Assembly: GCA_019448385.1 (NCBI GenBank)
Contig: JAGTXO010000006.1
Span: forward strand, 1,178,001 to 1,242,000
Source: Diacronema lutheri
Lineage: Eukaryota > Haptophyta > Pavlovophyceae > Pavlovales > Pavlovaceae
Direction: 5' to 3'
DNA: 64,000 bases
In this document: piece after piece, positions 30,705-40,065 of the stretch
Numbering within the stretch: position 1 is the stretch's first letter
Layout: every line of letters starts with the position of its first letter
Program-made: the position numbers and the translations under genes
Notes under the pieces: model-generated
What the model saw: only the letters and a program-made list of their open reading frames with translations
The model's database searches: none
What the model was told of the DNA's origin: nothing

Positions 30705-31727
30705 ATGGCGCCGCGGAGGCGGGGCGTGCGCGCGCTACTTGTCGCGCTCGGTGCGCTGCTGCTCGCACGCTGCGACCGCGTGCCGCTCACATGGGCGGCC
30801 GTGCAGCTCATGCGCTCGCTATGGCCTGCGCCCCTGCCGCGCCGCGCCGCCGACGCCGAGGCGTGGTGCTGGCGCGCGTGGGCGGACGCGGCAGCGCGCG
30901 CGCCGGTGCCGGCGCCGCCGCCGCACGTGCGCGAGTTCTCGCCCGCCGAGTTCGCGGCGCTCGACCGGCCGCCGTTTGACACGCCGTGGGTCGTGCGCGG
31001 CATGCTCAACGGCTCGCGCCTCAGCTGGAACGCCGCGTGGCTCTCGGAGTCGCCCGGGCGCGGCGACCAGATGATCGACTACTTCTCCGACGCGCGCCGC
31101 GCGCTGCTCGTGCCCGACGCGCGCGGCGCGCTGCGCGACGTGCTCGCGAGCATCTCGGCGGGTGGGCCGCAGAAGATCGGCTCCGAGATGATCTTCCGCG
31201 CCGAGCCCGCCGCCGTCGACGAGCTCGCTGGGCACGCCCTCACCGCCAAGCTGGGTGCTCGCTACTTCTCGCGCGCGATGCTTGGCACGGTGCTGACGAT
31301 GCCCGTCTTCGCCGCGCGCGGACTGCCGGGTGAGACGACGCGCACCGACTTGCACTGCGAGCCGATCGCCAACGCCGTCCTGCAGCTCGAGGGCTCAAAG
31401 GCGTGGACCCTCCTCTCGCCCGAGCACAGCGGTCTCGTCCGGCCGCAGGTGAGTCCGGATGGGCGCGCCTACTTCCACGCGCGGCTCGGGCACGCAGCAC
31501 CGGAGCTCGCGGCGCTGCCCGTGCAGCGCGTCGTCACCCACCCGGGCGACGTCATCTTTGTGCCCACGTGGACGTGGCACCGCGTGGACTACGTCGCGAG
31601 CGTCATGTCGGTGACAGTCAGCCTGTTCCACTTCCGCCCGGTCGACTTTGCGCGCAACCACCCTTTGTACGCGGCGCTCATTGTTCCCAACCTCGTCAAG
31701 GAGGCGCTCGGATTGAAAAAGCAGTGA
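30705..31727 (+). CDS. Secretory-pathway JmjC/cupin-like protein
   Basis: Single exon, 340 residues. An N-terminal signal or anchor (RALLVALGALLLARC) suggests ER or Golgi lumen. The middle and C-terminal part match a cupin_8/JmjC fold: RTDLHCEPIANAVLQLEGSK supplies an H-x-E metal pair, with GSKAWTLLSPEHS after it. The distal WTWHRVDY supplies the third ligand, preceded by HPGDVIFVPT. JmjC proteins are Fe(II) and 2-oxoglutarate dioxygenases that hydroxylate proteins or demethylate. A lumenal hydroxylase role is inference. Cys between His and Glu and the use of Glu rather than Asp are visible. It is head to head with KdtA at 24 bp. Confidence 0.8.
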   Translation: MAPRRRGVRALLVALGALLLARCDRVPLTWAAVQLMRSLWPAPLPRRAADAEAWCWRAWADAAARAPVPAPPPHVREFSPAEFAALDRPPFDTPWVVRGMLNGSRLSWNAAWLSESPGRGDQMIDYFSDARRALLVPDARGALRDVLASISAGGPQKIGSEMIFRAEPAAVDELAGHALTAKLGARYFSRAMLGTVLTMPVFAARGLPGETTRTDLHCEPIANAVLQLEGSKAWTLLSPEHSGLVRPQVSPDGRAYFHARLGHAAPELAALPVQRVVTHPGDVIFVPTWTWHRVDYVASVMSVTVSLFHFRPVDFARNHPLYAALIVPNLVKEALGLKKQ

Positions 31728-32109
31728 AGGGCACACGACAGTCATCATTCTGACAATCGCCAAAGGTCTCCGCTGTCAGCTCTCAACGCAGCCGTCGGTG
31801 GCGCGCCGGCGCCGCCGCGCGGGGAGATCGGGAGCCTCAGCGAGCCAGAAATGTCACAGACACTCGAAAGAACGCGGGGGGTGGGCATCGGGGGGCGGGA
31901 TGCTGCCGCGGCGGCGTGCGCGCCGCGACCGCCAGCACGGAACAGCGCCGCACACCCAACAGTTGGAGGGGCGCGCGCGGCGGCCGCCGAGCGGGGGCTC
32001 GCCCCCGGCTTTGGCTGCACGCCGCGCGCGTGCCCGTCCGTTCCACCCCTCGCGTGGTGCAACTTGGGACCTTGGTCAGCGGCGGCGGCGCGCTCGCTCA
32101 CGCGTGCGC
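31728..32109. other. Convergent 3' intergenic space
   Basis: This 382-bp gap separates the JmjC stop from the stop of the second Ser-Pro-rich gene. Reading frames through it are Arg/Ala-rich without structure. I see no gene. Confidence 0.5.
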
Positions 32110-35100
32110 CTATGTGCGGTGCGACGAGCGGCGCGACGGGCGCGCGCCGCTGCGCGCGTCGCCGCCACGCGCATCGCCGCCGCGCGCGCCGCCACCGCCG
32201 CCGCGCGAGCTGCCGCCATGTTCGACGAGGACGGGGCCCTTGGCGCCGCGCGCGCGCTTGACGGCAACGGTGCCCGCGCAGAGCGCGAGCGCGACGCCAG
32301 CGCACACGCCCGCAATGAGCGGCACGTTGGAGCCTGTCGACTCCGCGAGGCGGTTCTCTGACTTGTCGTTGGTCTTGGGCGCGCCGCCGCCGCCGCCGTC
32401 GCCGCCGCCGTCGGTGCCACCGCTGCCGCCGCCACTGGCGCCCACGGACGCCGCCTGCTTGGGGCCGGGCGTGACTGGCCCGGGCTCGACGGGCGTGGGC
32501 TCCTCGGGCGAGCCAGGCCCAGGCTCGAGCTCGATCGGCTGCACGTCGACAGCGCCAATGATCGGGCTTCCCAGCTCGCTCTCGACGCCTTGCATGTCGG
32601 CGCTCACGCGCGCGCGCACCCGGTCAGCGATCGCGCCGACCATCGACGAGGGCTGCTCGCTCGGCACATTGACGTTCACTTCGACAAAGAGCGAGTTGGC
32701 TGTCACCGACGATGAGCTGACCGCCGCGCCAAGCGTCGAATGCGCGCTCAGCCAGGAGACGGGCACACCGCAGATTGACGCGAGCGCGGCGAGGAATGTG
32801 GACATGTTGAAGTGCGATGACTGGATGATGATGACGATCTTGATGATCACGATGCCGACGGAGCCGTGATGCGGTGGCGGGCTGGGAGGCGGTGGGCTCG
32901 GCGGCGGAGACGGCGGTGGCGGGCTTGGCGGCGGCGGGCTCGGCGGCGGACTGGGCGGCGGGCTCGGGCCCTCCGCGATGATCGGCGCGGGCGGCGGGCT
33001 CGGCGGCGGCGGGCTCGGCGGCGGGCTGGGCGGCGGCGGGCTCGGCGGCGGTGGGCTCGGCGGCGGGCTGGGCGGCGGCGGGCTCGGCGGCGGCGGGCTG
33101 GGCGGCGGGCTGGGCGGCGGCGGGCTCGGCGGCGGTGGGCTCGGCGGCGGGCTGGGCGGCGGCGGGCTCGGCGGCGGCGGGCTGGGCGGCGGGCTGGGCG
33201 GCGGCGGGCTCGGCGGCGGCGGGCTCGGCGGCGGGCTCGGAGGCGGCGGGCTCGGCGGCGGCGGGCTCGGCGGCGGGCTCGGCGGTGGCGGGCTCGGCGG
33301 CGGCGGGCTCGGCGGCGGGCTCGGTGGCGGCGGGCTCGGCGGCGGCGGGCTGGGGGGCGGGCTCGGTGGCGGCGGGCTGGGCGGCGGCGGGGACGGCGGC
33401 GGGCTCGGCGGCGGACTCGGCGGCGGCGGACTCGGCGGCGGCGGGCTCGGCGGCGGGCTTGGCGGCGGGCTCGGCGGCGGCGGACTCGGCGGCGGCGGGC
33501 TCGGCGGCGGGCTCGGTGACGGCGGGGATGGAGGCGGCGGGCTGGGCGGTGGGCTCGGCGGCGGCGGGCTGGGCGGCGGCGGGCTGGGCGGCGGAGACGG
33601 CGGCGGTGGGCTGGGTGGCGGCGGGCTCGGCGGCGGGCTCGGCGGCGGGCTCGGCGGTGGCGGCGGCGGCGGGCTGGGCGGCGGCGGGCTGGGTGGCGGG
33701 CTGGGCGGCGGGCCGGGCGGCGGCGGAGACGGCGGCGGCGGGCTCGGCGGCGGGCTCGGCGGCGGCGGACTGGGCGGCGGCGGGCTGGGCGGCGGGCTCG
33801 GCGGCGGCGGGCTTGGCGGTGGCGGGCTGGGTGGCGGGCTTGGCGGCGGGCTCGGGTTTTCCACAATGGGCGCGGGCGGCGGGCTGGGTGGTGGTGGAGA
33901 TGGCGGTGGGCTCGGTGGCGGCGGGGACGGAGGCGGCGGGCTCGGCGGTGGGCTCGGCGGCGGCGGGCTGGGTGGCGGCGGGCTCGGCGGCGGAGACGGC
34001 GGTGGCGGGCTTGGCGGCGGCGGGCTTGGCGGCGGGCTTGGCGGTGGGCTTGGCGGCGGCGGCGGCGGCGGGCTGGGTGGCGGCGGGCTTGGCGGCGGGC
34101 TGGGTGGCGGCGGGCTCGGCGGCGGCGGGCTCGGCGGCGGGCTCGGTGGCGGCGGGCTGGGCGGTGGCGGGCTCGGCGGCGGGCTCGGCGGTGGCGGGCT
34201 CGGCGGCGGCGGGCTCGGCGGCGGGCTCGGTGGCGGCGGGCTCGGCGGCGGCGGGCTCGGCGGTGGAGACGGTGGCGGCGGGCTCGGCGGTGGCGGGCTC
34301 GGCGGCGGGCTCGGCGGCGGGCTCGGCGGCGGGCTCGGGTTTTCCACGATGGGCGCGGGCGGCGGGCTGGGTGGTGGTGGAGATGGCGGTGGGCTCGGTG
34401 GCGGCGGGGACGGAGGCGGCGGGCTTGGTGGTGGGCTCGGCGGCGGCGGGCTGGGCGGCGGCGGGCTCGGCGGCGGGCTTGGCGGCGGCGGGCTTGGCGG
34501 CGGCGGGCTTGGCGGCGGGCTTGGCGGTGGGCTCGGCGGCGGCGGCGGCGGCGGGCTGGGTGGCGGCGGGCTTGGCGGCGGGCTGGGTGGCGGCGGGCTC
34601 GGCGGCGGCGGGCTCGGCGGCGGGCTCGGTGGCGGCGGGCTGGGCGGTGGCGGGCTGGGCGGCGGGCTCGGCGGTGGCGGGCTCGGCGGCGGCGGGCTGG
34701 GCGGCGGGCTCGGTGGCGGCGGGCTCGGCGGCGGCGGGCTCGGCGGTGGAGACGGTGGCGGCGGGCTCGGCGGCGGCGGGCTCGGCGGCGGGCTCGGCGG
34801 CGGCGGGCTGGGCGGTGGCGGGCTCGGCGGCGGGCTCGGCGGCGGCGGGCTCGGAGGTGGCGGCGATGGTGGTGGAGATGGTGGTGGGGAAGGCGGAGGC
34901 GGTGGCGGTGGGCTCGGCGGCGGCGGGCTCGGCGGCGGGCTTGGCGGCGGCGGGCTCGGCGGCGGCGGGCTCGGCGGTGGGCTCGGCGGCGGTGGGCTCG
35001 GAGGTGGCGGCGACGGCGGCGGGAACGGTGGGGGCGGGCTTGGTGGGGGCGGGCTGGGCGGCGGGCTGGGCGGCGGCGGGCTTGGCGGAGGCGGGCTTGG

Positions 35101-35229
35101 CGGAGGGCTTGGCGACGCGAAGTTGATCGACGAGCAAGGCACGCAGCAGACGTCCTCGTCGCGCGACGCGTGGGCAGTGCCGAGGAGGAGCGGGAGCGCG
35201 AGGAGCACGAGGAGGGCCGGGTGGCGCAT
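32110..35229 (-). CDS. Ser-Pro-rich (hydroxyproline-rich type) membrane glycoprotein
   Basis: Single exon of about 1039 residues starting with a clear signal peptide (MRHPALLVLLALPLLLGTAHA); upstream in-frame ATGs at 35271 and 35310 are alternatives. A short Cys-containing segment (EDVCCVPCSSINFAS) leads into about 700 residues of SPPPSPPPP repeats. The repeats are broken by three inserts (APIVENP twice, APIIAEGP once), which mark repeat blocks copied as units. A globular module follows (FLAALASICGVPVSWLSAHS to VVDVQPIEL-like), then a Pro/Gly linker, one membrane span (VPLIAGVCAGVALALCAGTV) and a Gly/Arg tail. Such chains are normally O-glycosylated on hydroxyproline and form rods at the cell surface. 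No enzymatic domain is present. The C-terminal plan mirrors the metalloprotease at 15423-22284. Confidence 0.8.
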   Translation of the reverse strand: MRHPALLVLLALPLLLGTAHASRDEDVCCVPCSSINFASPSPPPSPPPPSPPPPSPPPSPPPPSPPPPFPPPSPPPPSPPPPSPPPSPPPPSPPPPSPPPSPPPPSPPPPPPPSPPPSPPPSPPPPSPPPPSPPPSPPPPSPPPPSPPPSPPPPSPPPPSPPPSPPPPSPPPPSPPPSPPPPSPPPPSPPPSPPPPSPPPPSPPPSPPPPSPPPPSPPPSPPPPSPPPPPPPSPPPSPPPSPPPPSPPPPSPPPSPPPPSPPPPSPPPSPPPPSPPPPSPPPSPPPPSPPPAPIVENPSPPPSPPPSPPPSPPPPSPPPPSPPPSPPPPSPPPPSPPPSPPPPSPPPPSPPPSPPPPSPPPPSPPPSPPPPSPPPPSPPPSPPPPSPPPPPPPSPPPSPPPSPPPPSPPPPSPPPSPPPPSPPPPSPPPSPPPPSPPPPSPPPSPPPPSPPPAPIVENPSPPPSPPPSPPPPSPPPPSPPPSPPPPSPPPPSPPPSPPPPSPPPPGPPPSPPPSPPPPSPPPPPPPSPPPSPPPSPPPPSPPPPSPPPSPPPPSPPPPSPPPSPPPPSPPSPSPPPSPPPPSPPPPSPPPSPPPSPPPPSPPPPSPPPSPPPSPPPPSPPPPSPPPSPPPPSPPPPSPPPSPPPPSPPPPSPPPSPPPPSPPPPSPPPSPPPPSPPPPSPPPSPPPPSPPPPSPPPSPPPPSPPPPSPPPSPPPPSPPPPSPPPSPPPPSPPPPSPPPSPPPPSPPPAPIIAEGPSPPPSPPPSPPPPSPPPPSPPPSPPPPSPPPHHGSVGIVIIKIVIIIQSSHFNMSTFLAALASICGVPVSWLSAHSTLGAAVSSSSVTANSLFVEVNVNVPSEQPSSMVGAIADRVRARVSADMQGVESELGSPIIGAVDVQPIELEPGPGSPEEPTPVEPGPVTPGPKQAASVGASGGGSGGTDGGGDGGGGGAPKTNDKSENRLAESTGSNVPLIAGVCAGVALALCAGTVAVKRARGAKGPVLVEHGGSSRGGGGGARGGDARGGDARSGARPSRRSSHRT
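32870..35110. repeat. Block-repeated array encoding the second SPPP stalk
   Basis: About 2.2 kb of 12-27-bp units encoding SPPP and SPPPP on the minus strand. Larger blocks, bounded by the APIVENP-type inserts near 33860 and 34345 and by APIIAEGP near 32980, resemble each other and indicate segmental duplication inside the array. Confidence 0.9.
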
Positions 35230-35340
35230 CGTCTGGTCGTGGCGACGTCCAAAGTTGAGGACGGAGGCCATCCTCGCCGGGTAGCGCATCGGCGGCAGCG
35301 CGAGGACCAAACTTCTTTTTGCCGCTCAAGCCGGTTCGAA

Positions 35341-35412
35341 AGGTGCAGCCTGTGAAAACGTGGAGGGTGCAGCCCGTGAAAACGTGGACGCTTGCGACCC
35401 GTGAAAACGAGC
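35341..35412. repeat. Three spaced GTGAAAACG repeats upstream of the Ser-Pro-rich gene
   Basis: GTGAAAACG occurs at 35352, 35376 and 35401, with related flanks (GGTGCAGCC / GGTGCAGCC / GCTTGCGAC). It lies between the two minus-strand genes, about 120 bp upstream of the Ser-Pro-rich start. This could be a promoter element or a decayed minisatellite. Confidence 0.5.
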
Positions 35413-35488
35413 TGTCATTCGTTCGAGTTTGGGGTGCATCATCATCCGGAAATTTGCTGCCGCTAGACCCAACGCCCGCGCCCGGACG

Positions 35489-36832
35489 CTATAATTTCGG
35501 CCACGCCTGCTTGCCACCGCGCGCGTCTTTGCACAAGCCACGCAGCGCGTCCCAGTGGACGCCATCCTCGCTGCCGCCTCCGCCGTCGCCTCCGCCTCTG
35601 CCGCCGCCTCCGCCGCCGTCGCGCCGCTGCTCGTCGATGCACGCGCGGCGCGCGCGGAACGCATACTCGCGGATGAGCGCGCCGAGCCCGCTCGGCGACT
35701 TGTGCGCGCGCGAGCGCAGGTCGAAAATATGTTTCATTTCGAGCATCAGTGTGCGCCGCTTCACGCGCTCGTCAATGGGCATCGCCGCAAGGCTCTCGAG
35801 CGCCGCGCTCGCGTTGGCGGTCGACTTGAGCGCGTCAGCGGGCAGGCGGACGACGATCGCGTCGTACGGCACGAGCCATGCGAACGGCAGCTCCCACGTG
35901 TCGCCAAAGAGCACGGGAATGCATAGTCGAAGAAACGAGTCGTAAAATCGCGCAGATGAGCGCGAGTCGCCGGGCGGGCACGGGCAGAACCAGTACCGAG
36001 TGCTCTGGTCGATGATGCGCGCGGCGGTGGCGCGCGTCTTCCACACGCGGTTGACCATGTTGCGAGTCGCGCCGCCCACCCGCTTCGTCTCGACGAAGGT
36101 GCAGTCAGACCCGCGCGCCTGCATTGCGCGCTTGAGCGCGCCGCGCAGCACGGTCGATTTGTTACCGCTTCGCGTGTTCAGCGCGCTCGAGCCGGCGAAG
36201 AAGGCGAGGCCGAGCGGTTTCGTATTGGCGGGGCGCAGGCGCGGGTCCGCGATGAGCCGTGCGCCCGCCTGCGGCGCGTGCACCGCGTAAGGCAGCGGTA
36301 CGGTCCAATTGCGCTCGCGCGGAAGCTCGGTCGTGTGCAGCGTGAGGCGCGAGCCCGTGCGCGCGAGCAGCGCCTCGACGCGGTACCACTCGGCGATATT
36401 GGCGATGACGAGCGCGTGGTCCTCTTGCTGCCGCCGCCGCCAGTAGTAGCTGTCGCGAAAGTCCGTCTCGAGGTGCGCGATGAGCATGCACAGCGCGGGC
36501 CGCTGCGTCGTGGTCCTGATGGCGTGGAAGCGCGACGACGAATAGTACGGGACGAAGAAGAAGGAGGCGCGCTCGGGCTCGGCGACGACACACCCCGAAG
36601 CGAGGAGGCCGCGGTGCAGCACCATGTCCGAGTTGACCTTCGCGTCGAAGCCGCCATTAGTCTGCCGCAGCAGCAACTGCTTGATCGGCTCGCTGTCGTA
36701 CACGTAGATGAACGGGCACGTGGGCAACTTGCACTTGTCGTCGAACGCGACGGCGGTGTCGGCGCTGTCGCCGCTGCGCATGCGAGACAGCGACGCGAGG
36801 AGCGCGAACAACGCCGCGTGGCTGGCCCGCAT
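35489..36832 (-). CDS. Exostosin-family glycosyltransferase (GT47)
   Basis: Single exon, 447 residues. The N-terminus (MRASHAALFALLASLSRMRS) is a short signal anchor. Typical GT47 blocks follow: FIYVYDSEP, ERASFFFVPYYSSSRFHAI, AGSSALNTRSGNKSTVLRGA, YWFCPCPPGDSRSSARFYDS and LRLCIPVLFGDTWELPFAW. They correspond to the FFxPxY, FCLxPxGD and GCIPVI motifs of exostosins. These are Golgi type II enzymes that build cell-wall or scale polysaccharides; the donor sugar cannot be told. The tail is Gly-rich. The start is 27 bp from that of the KIF-binding-protein gene, head to head. Confidence 0.88.
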   Translation of the reverse strand: MRASHAALFALLASLSRMRSGDSADTAVAFDDKCKLPTCPFIYVYDSEPIKQLLLRQTNGGFDAKVNSDMVLHRGLLASGCVVAEPERASFFFVPYYSSSRFHAIRTTTQRPALCMLIAHLETDFRDSYYWRRRQQEDHALVIANIAEWYRVEALLARTGSRLTLHTTELPRERNWTVPLPYAVHAPQAGARLIADPRLRPANTKPLGLAFFAGSSALNTRSGNKSTVLRGALKRAMQARGSDCTFVETKRVGGATRNMVNRVWKTRATAARIIDQSTRYWFCPCPPGDSRSSARFYDSFLRLCIPVLFGDTWELPFAWLVPYDAIVVRLPADALKSTANASAALESLAAMPIDERVKRRTLMLEMKHIFDLRSRAHKSPSGLGALIREYAFRARRACIDEQRRDGGGGGGRGGGDGGGGSEDGVHWDALRGLCKDARGGKQAWPKL

Positions 36833-36859
36833 CGCGGTGACGAGTGCCGTGGTGCTTTT

Positions 36860-38677
36860 ATGAAACCCTGCGAAACAGTGCAAACCATGGGGGTCGACGC
36901 GTTCTCGACGCTCGTCGACGAGGGGGGCGCGCGCGCGCCGGCGGCGGCTGGGCTGAGGAGGGGCTTTCTCAATGACGAGGAGCCAGTGCATGTGCCCGAG
37001 AGCGCTGCGGCGCTCGCCGAGCGCGTGCGCGCCGACCTCGCCGAGTGCGAGCGGCTGCGTGCCGTGAAGGACGACGAGGCTGCGCCGTTCGACTCGCGCT
37101 ACGAGGAGCGGCGCGTGCTGCAGCGGCTGCTTAAGGCGCTCGAGCAGTACGGCGCGGGCGACGCTGAGTGTGCCGAGACCGCGCGCACGCCGCTCGGCGT
37201 CGTCTGCTCGCTGCTCGGCAACAACTTTGTCGACACGGAGGAGGCGGGCGCCGGCTCGGCGCCGCTCGGCCGCGCGATCGAGATGCTCGGCTCGGGCCCG
37301 GCGGAGCTGCTGCACCGCGTCGACGCGCTGAACCATATGGGCATGCTCTGCTCTGAGCGCGAGCAGCCCAAGCAGGCTCTCGCGCACCTCTCCGAGGCGA
37401 AGGCGCTCTACGAGCGCGCGAGCGCGCCGGGCGCATCTCCGCTCGCGCCGCCCGACGCGGCGTGCGCGCTCCCCGCCGCCGAGCGGCTTGAGCGGCTGCA
37501 CACGCTCACGCTCTTCTACCTGGCGCAGGTGCACGCCCACCTCGGCGACGCGCTCCAATCCGCCATCCACGCACATGCCACCCTCCGCCGCCAGCTGCAC
37601 TCCGCCGCCGCCGAATTCGAACCATTCGAATGGTGCAAAAATGCCATGCAGCTCGCCACCTATTACGCGACGGTCGGCGCCTACGACATCGCCGAGCACT
37701 GCCTGCACGCGGCCGACCGCGTGCTCGGCGCGATCGACCTCGATGCCTGCCGCGACGCTGCCGGCGTCCTCACAGACAAATACCTTGAGCTACGCGCCGG
37801 CGTGCACATTGCATGGGGCGAGCTGCTGCGCGCCGTCCTGAGAGCTGGCAGGCAGGGCGGCGCGCGCGCGCACACGCCCGACGCGCCGTCGGACGCGGGC
37901 GGCGCGCCGATCCGGCTGAGCCTCGACGAGGAGCGCCTCACTTTTCGCGCGGCGCTCGCAGACCTGCCGCCGCCATCGCGTGAGTGTGCAGATTGCGCAT
38001 CACTCGCGGGCTTTGACGAAGCGCGGCGCGTGTACCGGCGCGCGCTCGTGCGCGTGCTGCAGGCCAAGGCGCACTACCAGCTGGACGGGTACGTGTCCGA
38101 CCACTACGTCTGCGCCAACCTCGAGGCGCAGCTCCTCGGTGCCCTCGTGCTCTACGAAACCGACGCGCGGCGCGTCCTCGCGATGCACCGGCGGCGCGCC
38201 GCGGTGCTCCAGCCCGTGCTCGACGCGATCAACCCGAAGGCGTACCACGCGATCGGCCGGCAGATGGCCTTCGACCTGGGCACCATCTACGGCGACATCC
38301 TCGACGTACGCCAGCTCATGCTGCGCGACCAGCCGGCCGAGCGCGCACGCGCCAAGCTGCAGCCCGCCGTCGACGCGACGACGCGCGCGCTCTACCGCTT
38401 CCTCGACTTCTTCCGGGACGCGCAGGGCGAGATGCCCGAGCGCGTTGACGCGGAGAACGAGGAGGTCTTCCTCACCGCGCACTTCAACATCGCGCGCGCG
38501 CACGGCAAGCTCGACGACCGCGAGTCCCTCGCCGCGAGCCTGCGCGCGTACGAGTTCATCCGCGCGTACGCGGACAAGCACGACGTCGTATGCATGCGCG
38601 ACGAGCTCAAGATGGCGCGCGAGATGGCCGAGCTGCTGCCCACGAAGGTGGGCAAGACGAAGCCTAGGCCGAGCTGA
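36860..38677 (+). CDS. KIFBP: KIF-binding protein homologue
   Basis: Single exon of 605 residues, near the 621 of the human protein. Landmarks agree with the KBP family: LTLFYLAQVHAHLGDALQSA, FEPFEWCKNAMQLATYYATV, YQLDGYVSDHYVCANLEAQL, VLYETDARRVLAMHRRRAAV, INPKAYHAIGRQMAFDLGTI, and the end EMAELLPTKVGKTK. KBP is a TPR-like helical protein that binds motor domains of certain kinesins and blocks microtubule attachment. A later ATG at 36887 is also possible and would start at MGVDAF. Two kinesin genes occur downstream in the window, which fits but does not prove partnership. Confidence 0.88.
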   Translation: MKPCETVQTMGVDAFSTLVDEGGARAPAAAGLRRGFLNDEEPVHVPESAAALAERVRADLAECERLRAVKDDEAAPFDSRYEERRVLQRLLKALEQYGAGDAECAETARTPLGVVCSLLGNNFVDTEEAGAGSAPLGRAIEMLGSGPAELLHRVDALNHMGMLCSEREQPKQALAHLSEAKALYERASAPGASPLAPPDAACALPAAERLERLHTLTLFYLAQVHAHLGDALQSAIHAHATLRRQLHSAAAEFEPFEWCKNAMQLATYYATVGAYDIAEHCLHAADRVLGAIDLDACRDAAGVLTDKYLELRAGVHIAWGELLRAVLRAGRQGGARAHTPDAPSDAGGAPIRLSLDEERLTFRAALADLPPPSRECADCASLAGFDEARRVYRRALVRVLQAKAHYQLDGYVSDHYVCANLEAQLLGALVLYETDARRVLAMHRRRAAVLQPVLDAINPKAYHAIGRQMAFDLGTIYGDILDVRQLMLRDQPAERARAKLQPAVDATTRALYRFLDFFRDAQGEMPERVDAENEEVFLTAHFNIARAHGKLDDRESLAASLRAYEFIRAYADKHDVVCMRDELKMAREMAELLPTKVGKTKPRPS

Positions 38678-38787
38678 GGCAAGTCGCCGGGTCCGACGCT
38701 CCGTATATAGACTGCACGACACCGACCGTGCGCTGCGCTACAGTGAGGCCTGCAATGTGGCACTCAGAAGACGGAGCACACGCGCGC

Positions 38788-39981
<1,194 letters not shown>

Positions 39982-40065
39982 CTAGATTTTGATCACTGAC
40001 GTGATGCAGTGATGCTCCGGCCCGCAAAGGCGTGGCGGACAGTTGCTCGCGGCTTTCGTCGTGCC

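Noticed and set aside
32978-35284. Long Gly-Leu and Ala-Gly ORFs on the plus strand opposite the second stalk
   Set aside because: Same cause: low-complexity repeat open in most frames, with no start context or flanking domain.
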